From Odontocerum albicorne (lineage: Eukaryota; Arthropoda; Insecta; Trichoptera; Odontoceridae): DNA of 64,000 bases. The position numbers and the translations under genes were made by a program. Positions 51,341 through 62,345 of the stretch are shown here, piece after piece. The notes below the pieces were generated by a model. That model was not told the origin of the DNA, searched no databases, and saw only the letters and a program-made list of their open reading frames with translations. The stretch is from assembly GCA_949825065.1 (NCBI GenBank), contig OX463838.1:806001-870000 (forward strand), given 5' to 3'. The stretch's first letter is position 1; every line of letters starts with the position of its first letter.

Positions 51341-51939
51341 CTCGTATTCACGTAAACCGTGTATATTTTTGGTCAAAAATTAAAACTGTTAATTTGGCTG
51401 CAAAAAGGGGAACTCGTGAACCGAAAGTGAAAAAATAAATTTGAGACCATCAAGCGAGACCCATTGACCACTGTTTTTAGGGCATTCGATCACTTTCACT
51501 TTGATCGTTGCGCGACCGAGTGCGAGAGCCTCGAGTACAGCCACAGCCCCGAGTTTTGTAAACAAGTCAAAAATAAATCACCGCTAATTGAGCGCTCTCA
51601 CGGGGGCGAGTAAAAAATTAAAAACCCATCAAACGACAGGCCCTTATAAAGTGGGGAGATAAGGAATGGTCAATTGCGAAAAAAAAATAACCAACTTATA
51701 ATAGCAACATATCGTTGGCACTTCATACATGAATTTCATTAAATATTGGACAGGAAAGACAGCTTATTTTTTTTATGAAATCAGTTTATTTATACATTTA
51801 TTTAGAACTTTATAACATTGTGCCACATGGCGGATTTATCGCCAAGTGTGGGCATATCTTCCAATCAACCTTACAATGATTTTACAACATTTTGAGTGAA
51901 AGGTGAGGTATTTACATTATCGGTGTACGGTGTGAGGTG
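51341..51939. other. Unassigned stretch
   Basis: 51800-51900 (TTGTGCCACATGGCGG, TCGCCAAGTGTGGG) may be a decayed SINE tail. No gene recognised. Confidence 0.35.
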
Positions 51940-52056
51940 TTGGGTATCTCAAGGCTTATAGGACATGCTCGGCGAAAGCACTCTCGTCCTTTACGGAGCT
52001 CGCTCCGTTGGATCTGGAGGTCCAGCGACGCGCCGCAATTATCTTTCTTGGTAAAT
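51940..52056 (+). pseudogene. R1-like non-LTR retrotransposon fragment
   Basis: AYRTCSAKALSSFTELAPLD, LEVQRRAAIIFLG resembles the segment after the RT in R1/I-group elements (AYRT.S..AL..L.G..PLDL...RRA). Thirty-odd residues only, but the motif order is distinctive. It is the only non-RTE non-LTR piece I found. Confidence 0.55.
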
Positions 52057-52058
52057 GC

Positions 52059-52340
52059 CCGTTCTCACGGTTCAAGTTTAGTTGACCGATTAAAGTTGAA
52101 CACGACTTGAATCAGTTTTTGTTCACACGATTCAATAGAAACTGATTCAAGGTCCGTTCTCACGGTTCAAGTTTAGTTGACCGATTAAAGTTGATCAACA
52201 AAAGTTGAATGAAATCTGTAGTGAGAACCTTTGTTTCAATAGAGTTGATCAACTTTTTAGTTGATCAAGAAAAGATTGACCCAGTCAAACTTTATCGTTC
52301 AAGTTATGAGTCATCCGCTATTTGCTTTCAAGTTGAAACC
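52059..52340. repeat. 95-bp doublet in an unassigned repeat
   Basis: CCGTTCTCACGGTTCAAGTT followed by TAGTTGACCGATTAAAGTTGA occurs at 52059 and again at 52154. Further GTTGATCAACTTT motifs follow in both orientations. Possibly the terminus of a DNA transposon. Confidence 0.6.
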
Positions 52341-52539
52341 TGGCTTGAAACATTCACCAATATATTCATGTAACATGTGCATTTTTATAATTTCACATAG
52401 GAAGTTTGGAAATAAAATAATTTTGAATTGAATTTAATAAAATAAAACAAAAAAAATACTCTAATAAACAAAAAAATTATAATTATTCTAACTCTAACTA
52501 ATTTCAAACAAAAAGGTAAACTGAATATTAACATTGAAT

Positions 52540-52830
52540 GAGAAGGATGAGTGTTGACCTGGTGTTGTGCAATGCATTTGTCAATATTAGGCTCTATTTT
52601 TGTCAATAGCATCCTTAAATCTCCCCGGACTTGGAGTATATTTGTAGTCGATTCCTCTTTTTAGTTAAAACACTTATGACTGCACTAAATCCTCGCTCAA
52701 CTAAATAGGATGACGGAAATGGAATCATAAATCTTCGTGCTACAACCCATACATCGTGTCCTGGATAAAGTTTGGATATTTGGTTTTATAACCAAAATTC
52801 TTAATACCCGTAGTAAGGAGATTTTTTCTA
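52540..52830 (-). pseudogene. hAT-like (ZBED5-type) transposase C-terminal remnant
   Basis: Minus strand across frames: MIPFPSSYLVERGFSAVISV, LTKKRNRLQI, then GDLRMLLTKIEPNIDKCIAQ HQVNTHPSHS. This matches, from memory, the C-terminal dimerisation region of hAT-derived ZBED5-like proteins (FP.SYLVE.GFSAV). The catalytic region upstream is not recognisable. Stops are present. Confidence 0.6.
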
Positions 52831-53100
52831 GTAGTAAGGACAGATTTTTTCAACAATCTGTTATTGCCCATTTGACTCCTCACATCGCCCACCAAATTCT
52901 CCCGAAGCCAGTATTGCCCACCAAGATTCCTTCATCGCCCACAAGTGGGCGATATTGCCCAGTTTGGGAACCTATGGTGTAGAGCATTGATTTTCAATCT
53001 ATTTTTTTTTGTGAAAGGAACTAAATAAAACGGTGACAAAAACGAAAGTCGAGTCAGTCAGTTACCGGAGTCTGCCCAGGTCGCACCACCCAGTTCTGTC
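52831..53100. other. No recognisable feature
   Basis: Contains an ATCGCCCACAA/ATTGCCCA motif repeated about five times at 52863-52962. Nothing else recognised. Confidence 0.4.
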
Positions 53101-53345
53101 CGTTCCACCAGGAGTGTTCACATGCGTGAATGAGTAGAATGACTGCGCGGCTTCGTGCAACTTCACTTCTAGTTTCGGTAGATTTTCTTACTCGACACAC
53201 ATCGATTCTTCTACATGCATACACCTTTCCATACAAAACCTACGATTTCTCTGATTTTTTTACATTTCCTTCTTTCAAAATATCATACACTTGACACAAC
53301 CACACTTTCCTTGATCTTCCTGTAGCACGCCTTCACTCACATTTG
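53101..53345 (-). pseudogene. RTE-like 3' terminal fragment
   Basis: Plus-strand CTACATGCATACACCTTTCC, TACACTTGACACAACCACAC and TTCCTTGATCTTCCTGTAGC are the inverse of the GRPRKTWLDQV... 3' block, as at 36860 and 56235. Confidence 0.55.
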
Positions 53346-54174
53346 CACTATTTGTTCGCACAGTTAATTAAAGTTTCTTTCAAAAGAGAAGGCTGTCTTC
53401 GGAGAAGATTCTCCGTGTAAAGCATATTAACGTTTAATTTATATCGACATTTCTCTTCTTTTGAAAGAATCTTGATAACTGCGCGTTATTACTTTTTAAC
53501 ATTTCAGAATATAACGAAACAACACTTCTTATTATCGACTCAAATTAATCTACATACAACTGAAGGTAGAGGTGTCGAATTTTAACTGAAACTTCGTGTG
53601 ACCACGCGTTTAAAATTGCGGCGTGTTATCCGTCCATCCACGTCCTAGCTTGTACAGGTCGGAAACCATTATGTTGTAAGAAATTATGTGAACATTTAAT
53701 TAAATATATGATCAAGAAACCAAATGAATCCATAAACGTATTAATATGTATTCACAACACGTGTATATCGTAAAGGAATTTTAGCCAAATAATTGCTACG
53801 AGTATTTCGAGTGCCAGTTGTTAACAACCCTTCGCAACCTATGTTACTCGTACATACTAGAAATGTCGTAACTAGATTAAAATTTCACGAAATAAAACAC
53901 GTACGTAAATACGCACTATTTTCTTTGTTTAGGCAATACACCCTGCTGACAGTGCTTTGTGATCTTTGTACGATTAATTTCATGAATGCAAGATTAACAT
54001 TTCTTGTAAAATTGATGTTTTAATATCGTTATCGGAAATAAATTTTGTAAATACAGTTAAAACATTTGGATTATTAAAATACGCACATCTTGTTAACACA
54101 CGTTTGGCTGGATTTCAGATATTTATCAACAAAATCGTATTTCTTCCCGCTTATTTCCTCAATGTTAAGGGTCG
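53346..54174. other. Mostly unrecognised stretch
   Basis: A short inverted repeat (TTTCTTTCAAAAGAGAAGG near 53371 and CTCTTCTTTTGAAAGAATC near 53452) may mark a small MITE. A 76-codon ORF at 53793-54023 has no recognisable domain. Confidence 0.35.
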
Positions 54175-54660
54175 TGATCACCACGGTCGTCAACCACCCT
54201 TCTCCAGTACACGCGGAATATTACCTTGTGTAACGTATCTAAAATGAACGCACCGTTGCTTTTGCCTGATCACCTCATTACTCAGTCATTCCATCGGATG
54301 GATGTTCAGCCTCTACTCCTTTTGCTATTCACACTTCCCGTTAGAATTGACCGCTTAAACCCATCGTTCTCTCCCCCGCACTATGTGGCCAAAGTATAGT
54401 AAGATCTTCTTGCACACACTACAGAGAGACGCGTCTCAACCTCGAACTCTTTGAATGATCGATCGAATGGTTATTTTGGCAGACAGTGGAATGCGCAACA
54501 GTCGCTTCCAACAGCGCAACTCAAAGACGTTAATTCTTTGTATATTGTATGGTGAGAGTCCAGATTTCCGCAATATATAGAAAAATGTGAAAATCGAGGG
54601 TTTGGACCAATCGAATCTTGGTATTTTTTAAGATTGCTCGATCTCTGAATTTCAGCTCCA
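54175..54660 (-). pseudogene. RTE-like C-terminal fragment
   Basis: Minus strand, across frames: TKIRLVQTLDFHIFLYIAEI WTLT, then VCQNNHSIDHSKSSRLRRVS, ILWPHSAGERTM and a final TTVVITTL. It lines up with the VRLVQTLVFPVFLYGAETWT to FGHI.RR end of RTE-like proteins. Numerous stops. Confidence 0.6.
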
Positions 54661-54680
54661 GGCGACTTATCACTCCTTTA

Positions 54681-55203
54681 GGCCGAGGCCACACCAAAGT
54701 GATTCGTTAGGTGCTAAGCTAGGTTTTACGTGATTCATATACTAGGTGACTTCATCCTTGGCCACACCAAAGTGCTACACGCAGAAATTCATTTGACATT
54801 TGGGAGCGGTTGAGTCAACAAACGATGCCACTCTCAAAACTAACCAATTTCATTACAACTTACCATATTTATTTACTTCCTGTGCAACTTCATTCCAAAG
54901 TGATTTTATTACATGTACATTTTTGTATAATTTGCTCGATGGGTTCCACAAAGGCTCCCTTTTATACACAGCTGTTATTAAAACGTCAGCCATCTTGTAA
55001 AATCGCGGTGACACAATAAAATTAACCAACACGTCTGTTCGCTAGGAGATTCACTCGGTGACTAATCGTCATGTAACGTGACGCGAAGCGTGCAGTGTGG
55101 CCATTGCGATAGTATGCGGTGCATCGGTTCGCTAGCATATGTCGCCTAACTCGCAGCGTAGCTCTAAGCATCAAGCGAGGGTCCTACCCGTGTGGCCGAG
55201 GCC
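54681..55203 (-). mobile_element. Harbinger-type element with MADF-like exon, copy 3
   Basis: Ends GGCCGAGGCCACACCAAAGT and CCGTGTGGCCGAGGCC are inverted and flanked by TTA (54678-54680, 55204-55206). On the minus strand the interior carries the same exon as copy 2: ATG near 54990, MADVLITAVYKREPLWNPSS, then LYKNVHVIKSLWNEVAQEVN. The donor region GGTAAGTTG is kept, but a shortened end (AAATATG for AAAGATAAG) shifts the frame relative to the donor. Confidence 0.85.
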
Positions 55204-55206
55204 TTA

Positions 55207-55918
55207 GTAATCTGGATTAAACCATTTAATTATACAACAAAGTTATTGAAATTAAATACTATGGAAAAAATCACAAAAAGTACATTATTTTTCTTTTTTT
55301 TTTCTTAATTATAAAATATATTAAAATAAATACGAATGGCGAGGATTGTTCATTGTGCAAAACGTGGCAAATTGAAAAAGAAAACACGTTGTTAATAGTC
55401 ATATCACGTCAGGGAATCAACTTTTAACGGAACATGTCATAAACACAGAGCGTCAAATCACGACATCTCTAAAAACCCGTTTGTCAGAGCTGGGCGCAGT
55501 CACCGATTGCCCACCAGCAGTCCGTACCGGCCATTATTAGTCTTTGTTTCGCGTCGATTTGAAGGCACCATTGGCTGCAGTGGAAGTCCCTCAACTTCTT
55601 TCTCAACAGTGTGCACGGCAACCAATGCAGGCCGATGCTGATGACATCAGTAATTTAGTACAATACATATCGTCGGATAGCATTTTACTGTTTCTGAGAT
55701 ATTTAAATATTATGTTAAATATAATCTCCATATTCAATATTAAAAGACGGTTTGTGAATTCGAAAAAACCTTTCAATGTATTATTTTACAAACACAGTAA
55801 CGTATTACTGAAATAAGATAAATGATAAATTTTAAAAAATATCAAAATACATAAATTTGGTAGGCATTTACATATTTTTCGATTATGAGAAAATAATTTT
55901 CTAGTAAAAAAAACTCTG
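55207..55918. other. Unassigned stretch with one unrecognised ORF
   Basis: A 90-codon ORF (55544-55816, plus) starts FRVDLKAPLAAVEVPQLLSQ; its first half is GC-richer than the surroundings. I do not recognise it and see no splice or promoter support. Confidence 0.3.
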
Positions 55919-56160
55919 TTCCAAATGTTTACCAGACATGCATATTGGTCATTTATCAGTTCCAAATGTTTACCAGACACGCATATTGGTCATTTATCAG
56001 TTCCAAATGTTTACCAGACATGCATATTGGTCATTTATCAGTTCCAAATGTTTACCAGACACGCATATTGGTCATTTATCAGTTCCAAATGTTTACCAGA
56101 CATGCATATTGGTCATTTATCAGTTCCGAATGTTTATCAGACATGCATGTTGGTCATTTC
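55919..56160. repeat. 41-bp minisatellite, about six copies
   Basis: TTCCAAATGTTTACCAGACA, TGCATATTGGTCATTTATCA, G every 41 bp. Units alternate ACATGC and ACACGC, hinting at a dimer. All three plus frames are open through the array because the unit lacks stops in every frame. Confidence 0.92.
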
Positions 56161-56234
56161 AAGATAATTACTATACATAAAAAAACTATTTTCAGAATTG
56201 TGCACTTACGAGTACCAACTTGTGCCAGAAGACT

Positions 56235-56655
56235 GACATACCATTACGGCATTTCCCTGTCAGAGTAAGCAAAGAGGATAGTGCACCAGGCTTTCATATC
56301 TCGGTACACATCCTTCGCCTCTTTTACATCTATACACCTCATTCAACTACTACAATTTCTCTGCCTTTCAATTTTCTTCTTTCAAAATATAATTCACTTG
56401 ATCCAACCAGACTTTCCTTGGTCTTCCTCTAGCACGCCTTCCACTCATTTGCGCTATATATTTATTTTGTTATTGATGTTTCATTCATTCGTTCTACATA
56501 ACCAAACCATCTTACTCAGTATTCTTCGTAAGAGTGCTATTCTTCATCTTACTCAGCACATCAGTCTTAAGCTCACATTAATGTCTAATCACTTCATTCC
56601 GTATTCTGTCATACATTGTCCCCCCATGTATTCTTCTCAGTGAAACCTGACGATA
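56235..56655 (-). pseudogene. RTE-like 3' terminal fragment, longest copy
   Basis: Plus strand holds the inverse of the whole 3' end: CATTTCCCTGTCAGAGTAAG (P.GK.R end), CTTTCATATCTCGGTACACA, ATCCAACCAGACTTTCCTTG (WLDQ block), then an inverse of the MYDRIRNEVIR region near 56580-56630. Stops and indels throughout. Confidence 0.65.
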
Positions 56656-57018
56656 TAAACTATATATGCATAACAGATCTACTCGTAGCTCACAAAAGTT
56701 TTTGTAGACTAGATTTATGTATTATATAACATATACCTCGTATGTATAGTATATATAATACCTCGTATGTTTTTGTCTGTGGATAAGATTTATGTATCCT
56801 TATTTGATATGCAACATTTACATATTTGAAATATCAAATACTCGTAAGGCTGCATAAATCTTGTGTGCAAAATATTAAGTAAAAATATTGTTTAATTTGG
56901 AGCCTTCACGAATATTAATTAATTTAATGTTTTTATCAAACTTATTTGAATAACATAACTGAATTTAATTATAGAATTTTAGGGCACATTTATAAACGTG
57001 CGTCTAATAGTAGATTTG
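56656..57018. other. No recognisable feature
   Basis: AT-rich; a short doublet of ATACCTCGTATGT occurs near 56741 and 56760. Nothing else recognised. Confidence 0.35.
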
Positions 57019-57061
57019 TCCCATTACCGGAGTATCGGAAACCGATACTTCAGTAATGGGA
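57019..57061. repeat. 41-nt hairpin
   Basis: CCCATTACCGGAGTATCGG and CCGATACTTCAGTAATGGG form an inverted repeat with a 3-nt loop and two mismatches. Confidence 0.85.
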
Positions 57062-57245
57062 ACTAAATATATGCACTACACTACACCTAAAGCCGAATGT
57101 GTTACTATTACATCTCGGAGGATTTTAAAAAATTCTATGTATTTCGTCTTCCTTTAGTAAGTTTTCTGCAGTTTTCTTACCAAATATGTTTTTCTAAACA
57201 TATGCAGATGCGGGGAAGTACCTTATCAAATAACTACCTTCTAAG
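57062..57245. repeat. Dispersed repeat shared with 4330-4545
   Basis: CACTACACCTAAAGCCGAAT and AAACATATGCAGATGCGGGG parallel the earlier copy. Ends next to the Penelope-like terminus. Confidence 0.5.
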
Positions 57246-57255
57246 TTTTGTTTAT

Positions 57256-57775
57256 AGTTAAGGCATTAACGTTGTGGAGGTTTAAAGACATTGTAATTTA
57301 TTTTATCAAACACTGTTTATTCCACTTTTTTGTAACGGTATAACCCTACCGGTTTCAAGGCTTTCACCTCATCTTCAGGGGAGCGCAAACAAGATTAAAT
57401 GCTGTTCGAACTGGTACCGATATACACGCTTCAACGGTTGGAAGCTGGGGGTGAGGAGGCACGGGACAATTTCGGTCAAGAGCGGGGAGATTTTTGGGAA
57501 ATAACTGTTCAACAGATGTTCCGATCGGTGTACTGACTTAGAAATTTCTAGGGCCTCTAATCTGTCCAATTTATTTCCGTTACCAATGATATGTAAGAAT
57601 TTGGCATCATCGATAGAAAAAGTATGATTCTCACGGTGACAATGATTAGCCATTTCAGAATAAATTTATTCTCGTAAATGTTCCGGGCAGGACACGATCG
57701 ATGTGAATTATAGGGCGATCTCTGTTGCCTCATATTGGAAACACGTGGCACAATTGATGCTTCGAACATGGAAAT
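57256..57775 (-). mobile_element. Penelope-like element, 3' part
   Basis: The minus strand runs from a broken endonuclease region (57375-57775) into the terminal sequence (57256-57385) also found as an inverted pair at 29565-29824. Its terminus reads CCCTGAAGATGAGGTGAAAG, CCTTGAAACCGGTAGGG, with the same hammerhead-like core. The reverse transcriptase upstream is missing. Confidence 0.78.
57375..57653 (-). pseudogene. Penelope-like GIY-YIG endonuclease C-terminus
   Basis: 92 codons: MANHCHRENHTFSIDDAKFL, HIIGNGNKLDRLEALEISKS, then a hydrophobic end. The order ANH....NHTF...D.K.LH...G.KLD.LEALEI is that of the C-terminal half of the GIY-YIG endonuclease fused to Penelope reverse transcriptases. 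The GIY-YIG motif itself should lie upstream near 57700-57775, where the sequence has shifted frame and is not readable. Not functional. Confidence 0.72.
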
Positions 57776-57878
57776 AAATTAATAGATAAATAAATATCCA
57801 TGAGCGTTTATTGAAGTGAAACTTCTATTGGCGCGGTAGGGCAAATTGACCTGAACGTCACGAAAAGTGAAACGGTGT

Positions 57879-58472
57879 ATTACATTATTATTTATTAATT
57901 AATTATTTTAATATTAATAATTATTTATTATTAATAATATTAAGTGTATTGTATTATTATTAAGATTATTATTTATTATTAAAATTATTTATTATTAAAA
58001 ATAAAAAATAAAATATTTTTTGTTATATATTATTTTTATATTAATATATTTCAAAATTATTATTTTATTTTATATTAAATTATTTTATTTTATATTAAAT
58101 TATTTTATTTTATTTAATATTTATTTTAATATTTACTTAATATATAATTTATATTTAATATATAATTATAATAATATATACCATATGTTATTATAATATT
58201 AATAATTATATTATAATTAATTATAATATAATTAATAAAATAGTATAATATTATTAATAATACATTATTAATAATATAATAAAAATAATATAACAATAAA
58301 TAAATAATAACTATAATTATTTTTCAATAATTAATTTAATAATTAATAATAACATAAAAATATTATAATATTTAATATTAAAAAATATAAATTTAATATT
58401 ATTATTATTAAGTTTATTTTATTATTATTATTTATTAATAAAAAATATATATATATTTTTTAAAATTAATTA
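57879..58472. repeat. Extremely AT-rich block
   Basis: About 590 bases with, by my count, under 4% G+C, made of ATTATT, TTTTATTT and AATAATA runs. TATATTAAATTATTTTATTT is repeated in tandem near 58070-58110. Its edges carry GAAGTGAAACTTCTA with CGCG (57814) and GAAGTTTCACTTCTA with CGCG (58585). Confidence 0.85.
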
Positions 58473-58669
58473 AGAGATTTTCTTGAATTGAATTCCACAT
58501 AACCATTTTCTAATCCTAAAAATAAAAATCTTTAACAAATAGAAAAAAAGCAATGCATAAAATCAACTTTTCCTAGGAGCTAAGAAGTTTCACTTCTACC
58601 GCGCGAGAGTCTCACGCATCTGTTTTTTTTAAATATCAAGCATTCAATATATGTATGGATCCGCTTATA

Positions 58670-58900
58670 AAACGGTTCAACGGGAGGGGTTCCCATTAGA
58701 GTGAAGGGTTCCGGAAACGGGAGGTGCTACGTGCGTCACCGGCCGCGCCGTTACGGGGTCCGGGAGACGGGCGGCCGGGTGCAGGCCATCGGCGACGGCA
58801 CGGCCAATTAGCCGGCCGGGCCGAGCCGCGTGGGAGAACGGCCAACGGACAGAGGATCGAGTATAGAAATAAGGGGACATGTTCGAGCGAGCGGAAATGT
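58670..58900. other. GC-rich island next to the AT-rich block
   Basis: Rich in CCGG/CGGG words (CACCGGCCGCGCCGTTACGG), in sharp contrast to its surroundings. ORFs on both strands are compositional; no protein, rRNA or tRNA recognised. Confidence 0.4.
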
Positions 58901-59667
58901 GGACACTGATTCGCGCTCTGGGCCTGTTATTATTAACAGCCCTCGTGACATTTCTGAAATGCGTCCAATTTTTTTTATCGTTGCGCCATTAAAAGGACAC
59001 TTCTTCGCGGGGTTGAAATGAACATAACATCCAAGGTATATAATCAGTCACAGGATTAAAATACAAAATGCCTTCAATATTATTCTTAAAATATTTCGGT
59101 TATATTTAGTATACCATTTTAATTGGATTATTGAGTGCCATTTTGTCTACAAATCAGTGAACGATTAGATATTTAACAATAAATTATTTTATTATTCCAC
59201 TAATTATAGTACATTAATCCCCATTACGCATGTTTTTTACTCATATCCCGCGACTCTTTCCAGACGGAATGCTTGAAGAGAGCTTCGTCATAGATATTCC
59301 GCCTGAAAAAGTCTCAATATATGAGATAGAAACACATGTAGCGGAGATTAATGCAATTAAAGGAAAAACAAAAAGTATTTTTTGTTTAATATTCTAATAC
59401 GGAGTTCCACAAAATTAAATTGGAAACCTTTGGTAAATTTATGAAGCGACTGAAAAAACTCTTAATTTCTAGTCAGTAAAATAACGCATTTCATTTACGA
59501 TTTTTCCTTTCCCCTCCACCATCCCTTCCTTTTCCTTTGATTGATGATATCTCACTTTATATGAAAAATAATGTTCGGGTGATTGTCCGTCTTTGTGGGG
59601 TTCGTGGGCATATGCTCACGTATGTGTTTATGGATTACGCGACCAGGTAACTTGCTTCATTTACTTT
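58901..59667. other. No recognisable feature
   Basis: A partly inverted segment near 59263-59312 (AGACGGAATG, ATTCCGCCTG) is the only structure noticed. Confidence 0.35.
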
Positions 59668-59755
59668 TGTCTGGTTGGTTGGAAGAGATTGCCGCCTGGC
59701 AATAAGCCCGCCAGATAGTATTTGCAATAAAAGTATTAAATAAATAAATAAATCA
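59668..59755 (+). mobile_element. SINE tail without head
   Basis: TCTGGTTGGTTGGAAGAGAT, TGCCGCCTGGCAATAAGCCC, then an A-rich (AATAAATAAATAAAT) end. The head is absent, so this is a 5'-truncated copy or the end of the partner LINE. Confidence 0.65.
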
Positions 59756-60330
59756 ATGAATTATTATTGATAAAATAAATGTTTCTCATATAAATGCTCT
59801 TTTTTTGTATAATGTGATTTTTATAATTGGTTTTGACTGCCCTGTACTATATATGGTACGTGTTTCTTTAACTTTTTATTTTGTTTTATATAAACAATCG
59901 ATCTTAGAACAGGCATACGTCTAGCTAGTCAGGAGAGTGCTTTGTGTATATTAAATTGTGAAAACTAAAAAGTATAAAATTATTACAAAAAAATCGAGTA
60001 ACCCTGAATTTACCATTTTATTAATCTTGAACTAGATTTGTTTATGATTTATAATAATTCATTCTAAATCAATCCAAATGAACTAAGATCTGAAAGAGAG
60101 TATATAAATAAATCCACAAAACCACCGAAGTTCGTGATGCTAAATGCGATGTCAGATCCTGGGTACTGTAGAAGGTTGATCCTAAGGGTTGAATAGAAAG
60201 TCCTAAAGACGCTTTTATATAACCCGTACTTAGCAGCGATAAAATACACAGTTTTAAAATATTTTTTGTCAACTGAACCAAAGTAAAGCATAGTTACTTT
60301 GCACATTTCGCCACCAGCTATTTATTAGGC
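59756..60330. other. No recognisable feature
   Basis: AT-rich. The minus-strand ORFs at 60064-60306 show no domain. Confidence 0.35.
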
Positions 60331-60890
60331 ATGTACACATATATTATGCATACAAAATTTAAATACTTGGGTGCTAGCATAACGTGCAATAATGACCTCT
60401 ACGGCGAAGTGCTTGAACAATCACAAAAGGCCGAAGCTATTTCCGGATGTTTAAAGAACACTATCTGGAAAAACAAGTATATGAACATCCAAAGCAAGGT
60501 GAGGATATACAAGACCTGTGTCCGCCCCATAATGACATACAGAGTCCAGAGCCGACACTGTCAGAACCAAAAATCTCCTTCGAACCAGCGAAATGAAGGC
60601 ACTCAGGAGTATCGCTGGCAAACCCCTTCGTGATAGAGTACGTAACACAGAAATCCGAAGGACGTGCGAAGTTGAAGATATTGTCAGATGGGGACGACAG
60701 AGAAGAAGGTTCTGGAACGAACACGTATCCAGAATGGCGGAACCAAGAGCTGTAAGAATGGCCAGGGACGGTATCCCCCAAGCGAGCAGACCTCCAGGAC
60801 GACCTCCCAAAAGATGGAAAGACAGCTGGCAGTCGACGTTGCAAGAGGCAAACAATGATGCAGGACCATAACAGGCCAACAGGCCTAAAA
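60331..60890 (+). pseudogene. RTE-like C-terminal region, second subfamily
   Basis: KFKYLGASITCNNDLYGEVL, KVRIYKTCVRPIMTYRVQSR, then after a frameshift near 60595 EMKALRSIAGKPLRDRVRNT, EIRRTCEVEDIVRWGRQRRR, WNEHVSRMAEPRAVRMARDG and PPGRPPKRWKDSWQ, stop at 60871. This differs from the other copies (IRRTCEV.D, EH..RM), so it represents another lineage. One frameshift separates two otherwise long open frames, so it is younger than most. Confidence 0.78.
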
Positions 60891-61093
60891 TAAGATGAAG
60901 AGGAAGACATATAGTATAACATACAATGATAACAAGCGACTTTCGGCCATCGTGAGAACAGGGGATGGTCGGGTGAAGTTTGTAGAATTTTTTTGTTTGT
61001 ATGTCAGCATAATCAAGGCGTATGCAATACTAAAAGTAACCTTAAATAAAACATGAGTCTCGTTTACTTTAATTGTTAACGGCATAACTTGGA

Positions 61094-61245
61094 GGGTTTA
61101 TTGCCACGTGGCAATCTCATCGCACCAACCAGAAATTTATTAAAGACGTATTAAGCTAAAAACAAACTGAAACAATTTAAAACAAAATGGCTAACGACTG
61201 GAGTCAAATTTGCAGCCCCCGTGTCGAAAAACGGACGTCTTATAA
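61094..61245 (-). mobile_element. tRNA-derived SINE, decayed head
   Basis: Minus strand ends in TTTCTGGTTGGTGCGATGAG, ATTGCCACGTGGCAATAAAC (tail); body CAGTTTGTTTTTAGCTTAAT; head ACTTGCTTATAAGACGTCCG with a poor box B. Confidence 0.6.
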
Positions 61246-61499
61246 GCAAGTCTCACTAGCAAGGGTTGCGTACTGAGGGCAAAGATGGGGTGGGTCGAGG
61301 GCAGCCCCAACCCCGCATCCTCATGGAGAAACCGAGAATGAGTAATCCGAGTTACTGGGTGGCTGTTGTTCATATTTGGGCGTACGGAATAGCACACGTG
61401 TGACGATAAAATATCCAGATTTAAATGTTTTTTTTTATAATTTTCTTTGTGAATTTTAAGAAATTTATTGGGACTGAATTCATATTTAACATACCTACG

Positions 61500-61690
61500 T
61501 GCGTACACACAATCACGCCGTTTCCCTGTCGGGGTACGCAGAGAAAAGAGTGAAAAAACTTTCCTATTGCGACACACATATTTCGCCTCATCTACATCCA
61601 TACATATCCTTCATTCATTTCTTCTTTCAAAATATAATACAATTGATACGATATTCTACCACGCCTTTCACTCACACTTTTGTTGATATG
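61500..61690 (-). pseudogene. RTE-like 3' terminal fragment
   Basis: Minus-strand reading MDVDEAKYVCRNRKVFSLFS, LRTPTGKRRDC (61601-61500) is the terminal VDEAK.VC..R.K......P.GKRRD block of RTE-like elements, here in frame. The ORF continues past the element into unrelated sequence. Confidence 0.7.
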
Positions 61691-61864
61691 TGGGTACATT
61701 TTGTATTCACTATATTGACAATACTCTGTGTCACAATGCTCTGAATATATTTTGTACAGTATTGTTACAAGTTTGTCTTGCCCTATATAAGAACAAACCA
61801 TGTATCACTTGCGTCCCGCATTAAATAAACTTAACCGTCAATTTGTTTTGATAGTCTTTCTTCA

Positions 61865-62240
61865 TTCATTCGTTTCACGTGCCCAACCCATCTGAGTGTG
61901 CTCTTCTTCATCTTACTCAACACATCAACCCTAATTTCACATTCATCCCTAATAATTTCATTCTGTATTCTGTCACATATATTGTCACAGCATTTACTCA
62001 GCTGTTTTCAATCTTGTTCTCGTCATCGTTTCATTCCCATACATCAAAGTTGGTACTAAAATACTGTTGTGGACTATCATCTTGGCAGATTTTGCAACTG
62101 TCCGGTTTGAGTGTATATGTTTTAGTGCTCCATTGACTTTGTTTCCTATCGCAACACGCCGTTTGACATTCCTCTCCATCACCGGTGAAAATATTACCAA
62201 AATAACAGAATTCTTCAACTTGATCTTAACTTTCCTTACT
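61865..62240 (-). pseudogene. RTE-like C-terminal fragment
   Basis: The minus-strand frame from 62218 gives MERNVKRRVAIGNKVNGALK, AKMIVHNSILVPTLMYGNET, MTRTRLKTAE, then in other frames the RNEIIRDECEIRVDVLSKMK and GWARETNE parts. This is the same lineage as 37861-38107 and lies in the same orientation as 61500, so both may be parts of one element. Confidence 0.7.
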
Positions 62241-62345
62241 CACCAATACATCGCATTTACTTTTCCTTTTGTACTTTTCTATGACTTGATGCAGGATCTT
62301 AAGATGAAATAGTAAAAAATCGTGGATGTTGAAAATCCGCATTAA

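Noticed and set aside
55925..56268. Three overlapping plus-strand ORFs
   Set aside because: A 41-bp repeat without stops opens all three frames; no sign of coding.
58670..58900. rRNA fragment
   Set aside because: GC-rich, but I recognise no conserved rRNA helix or motif.
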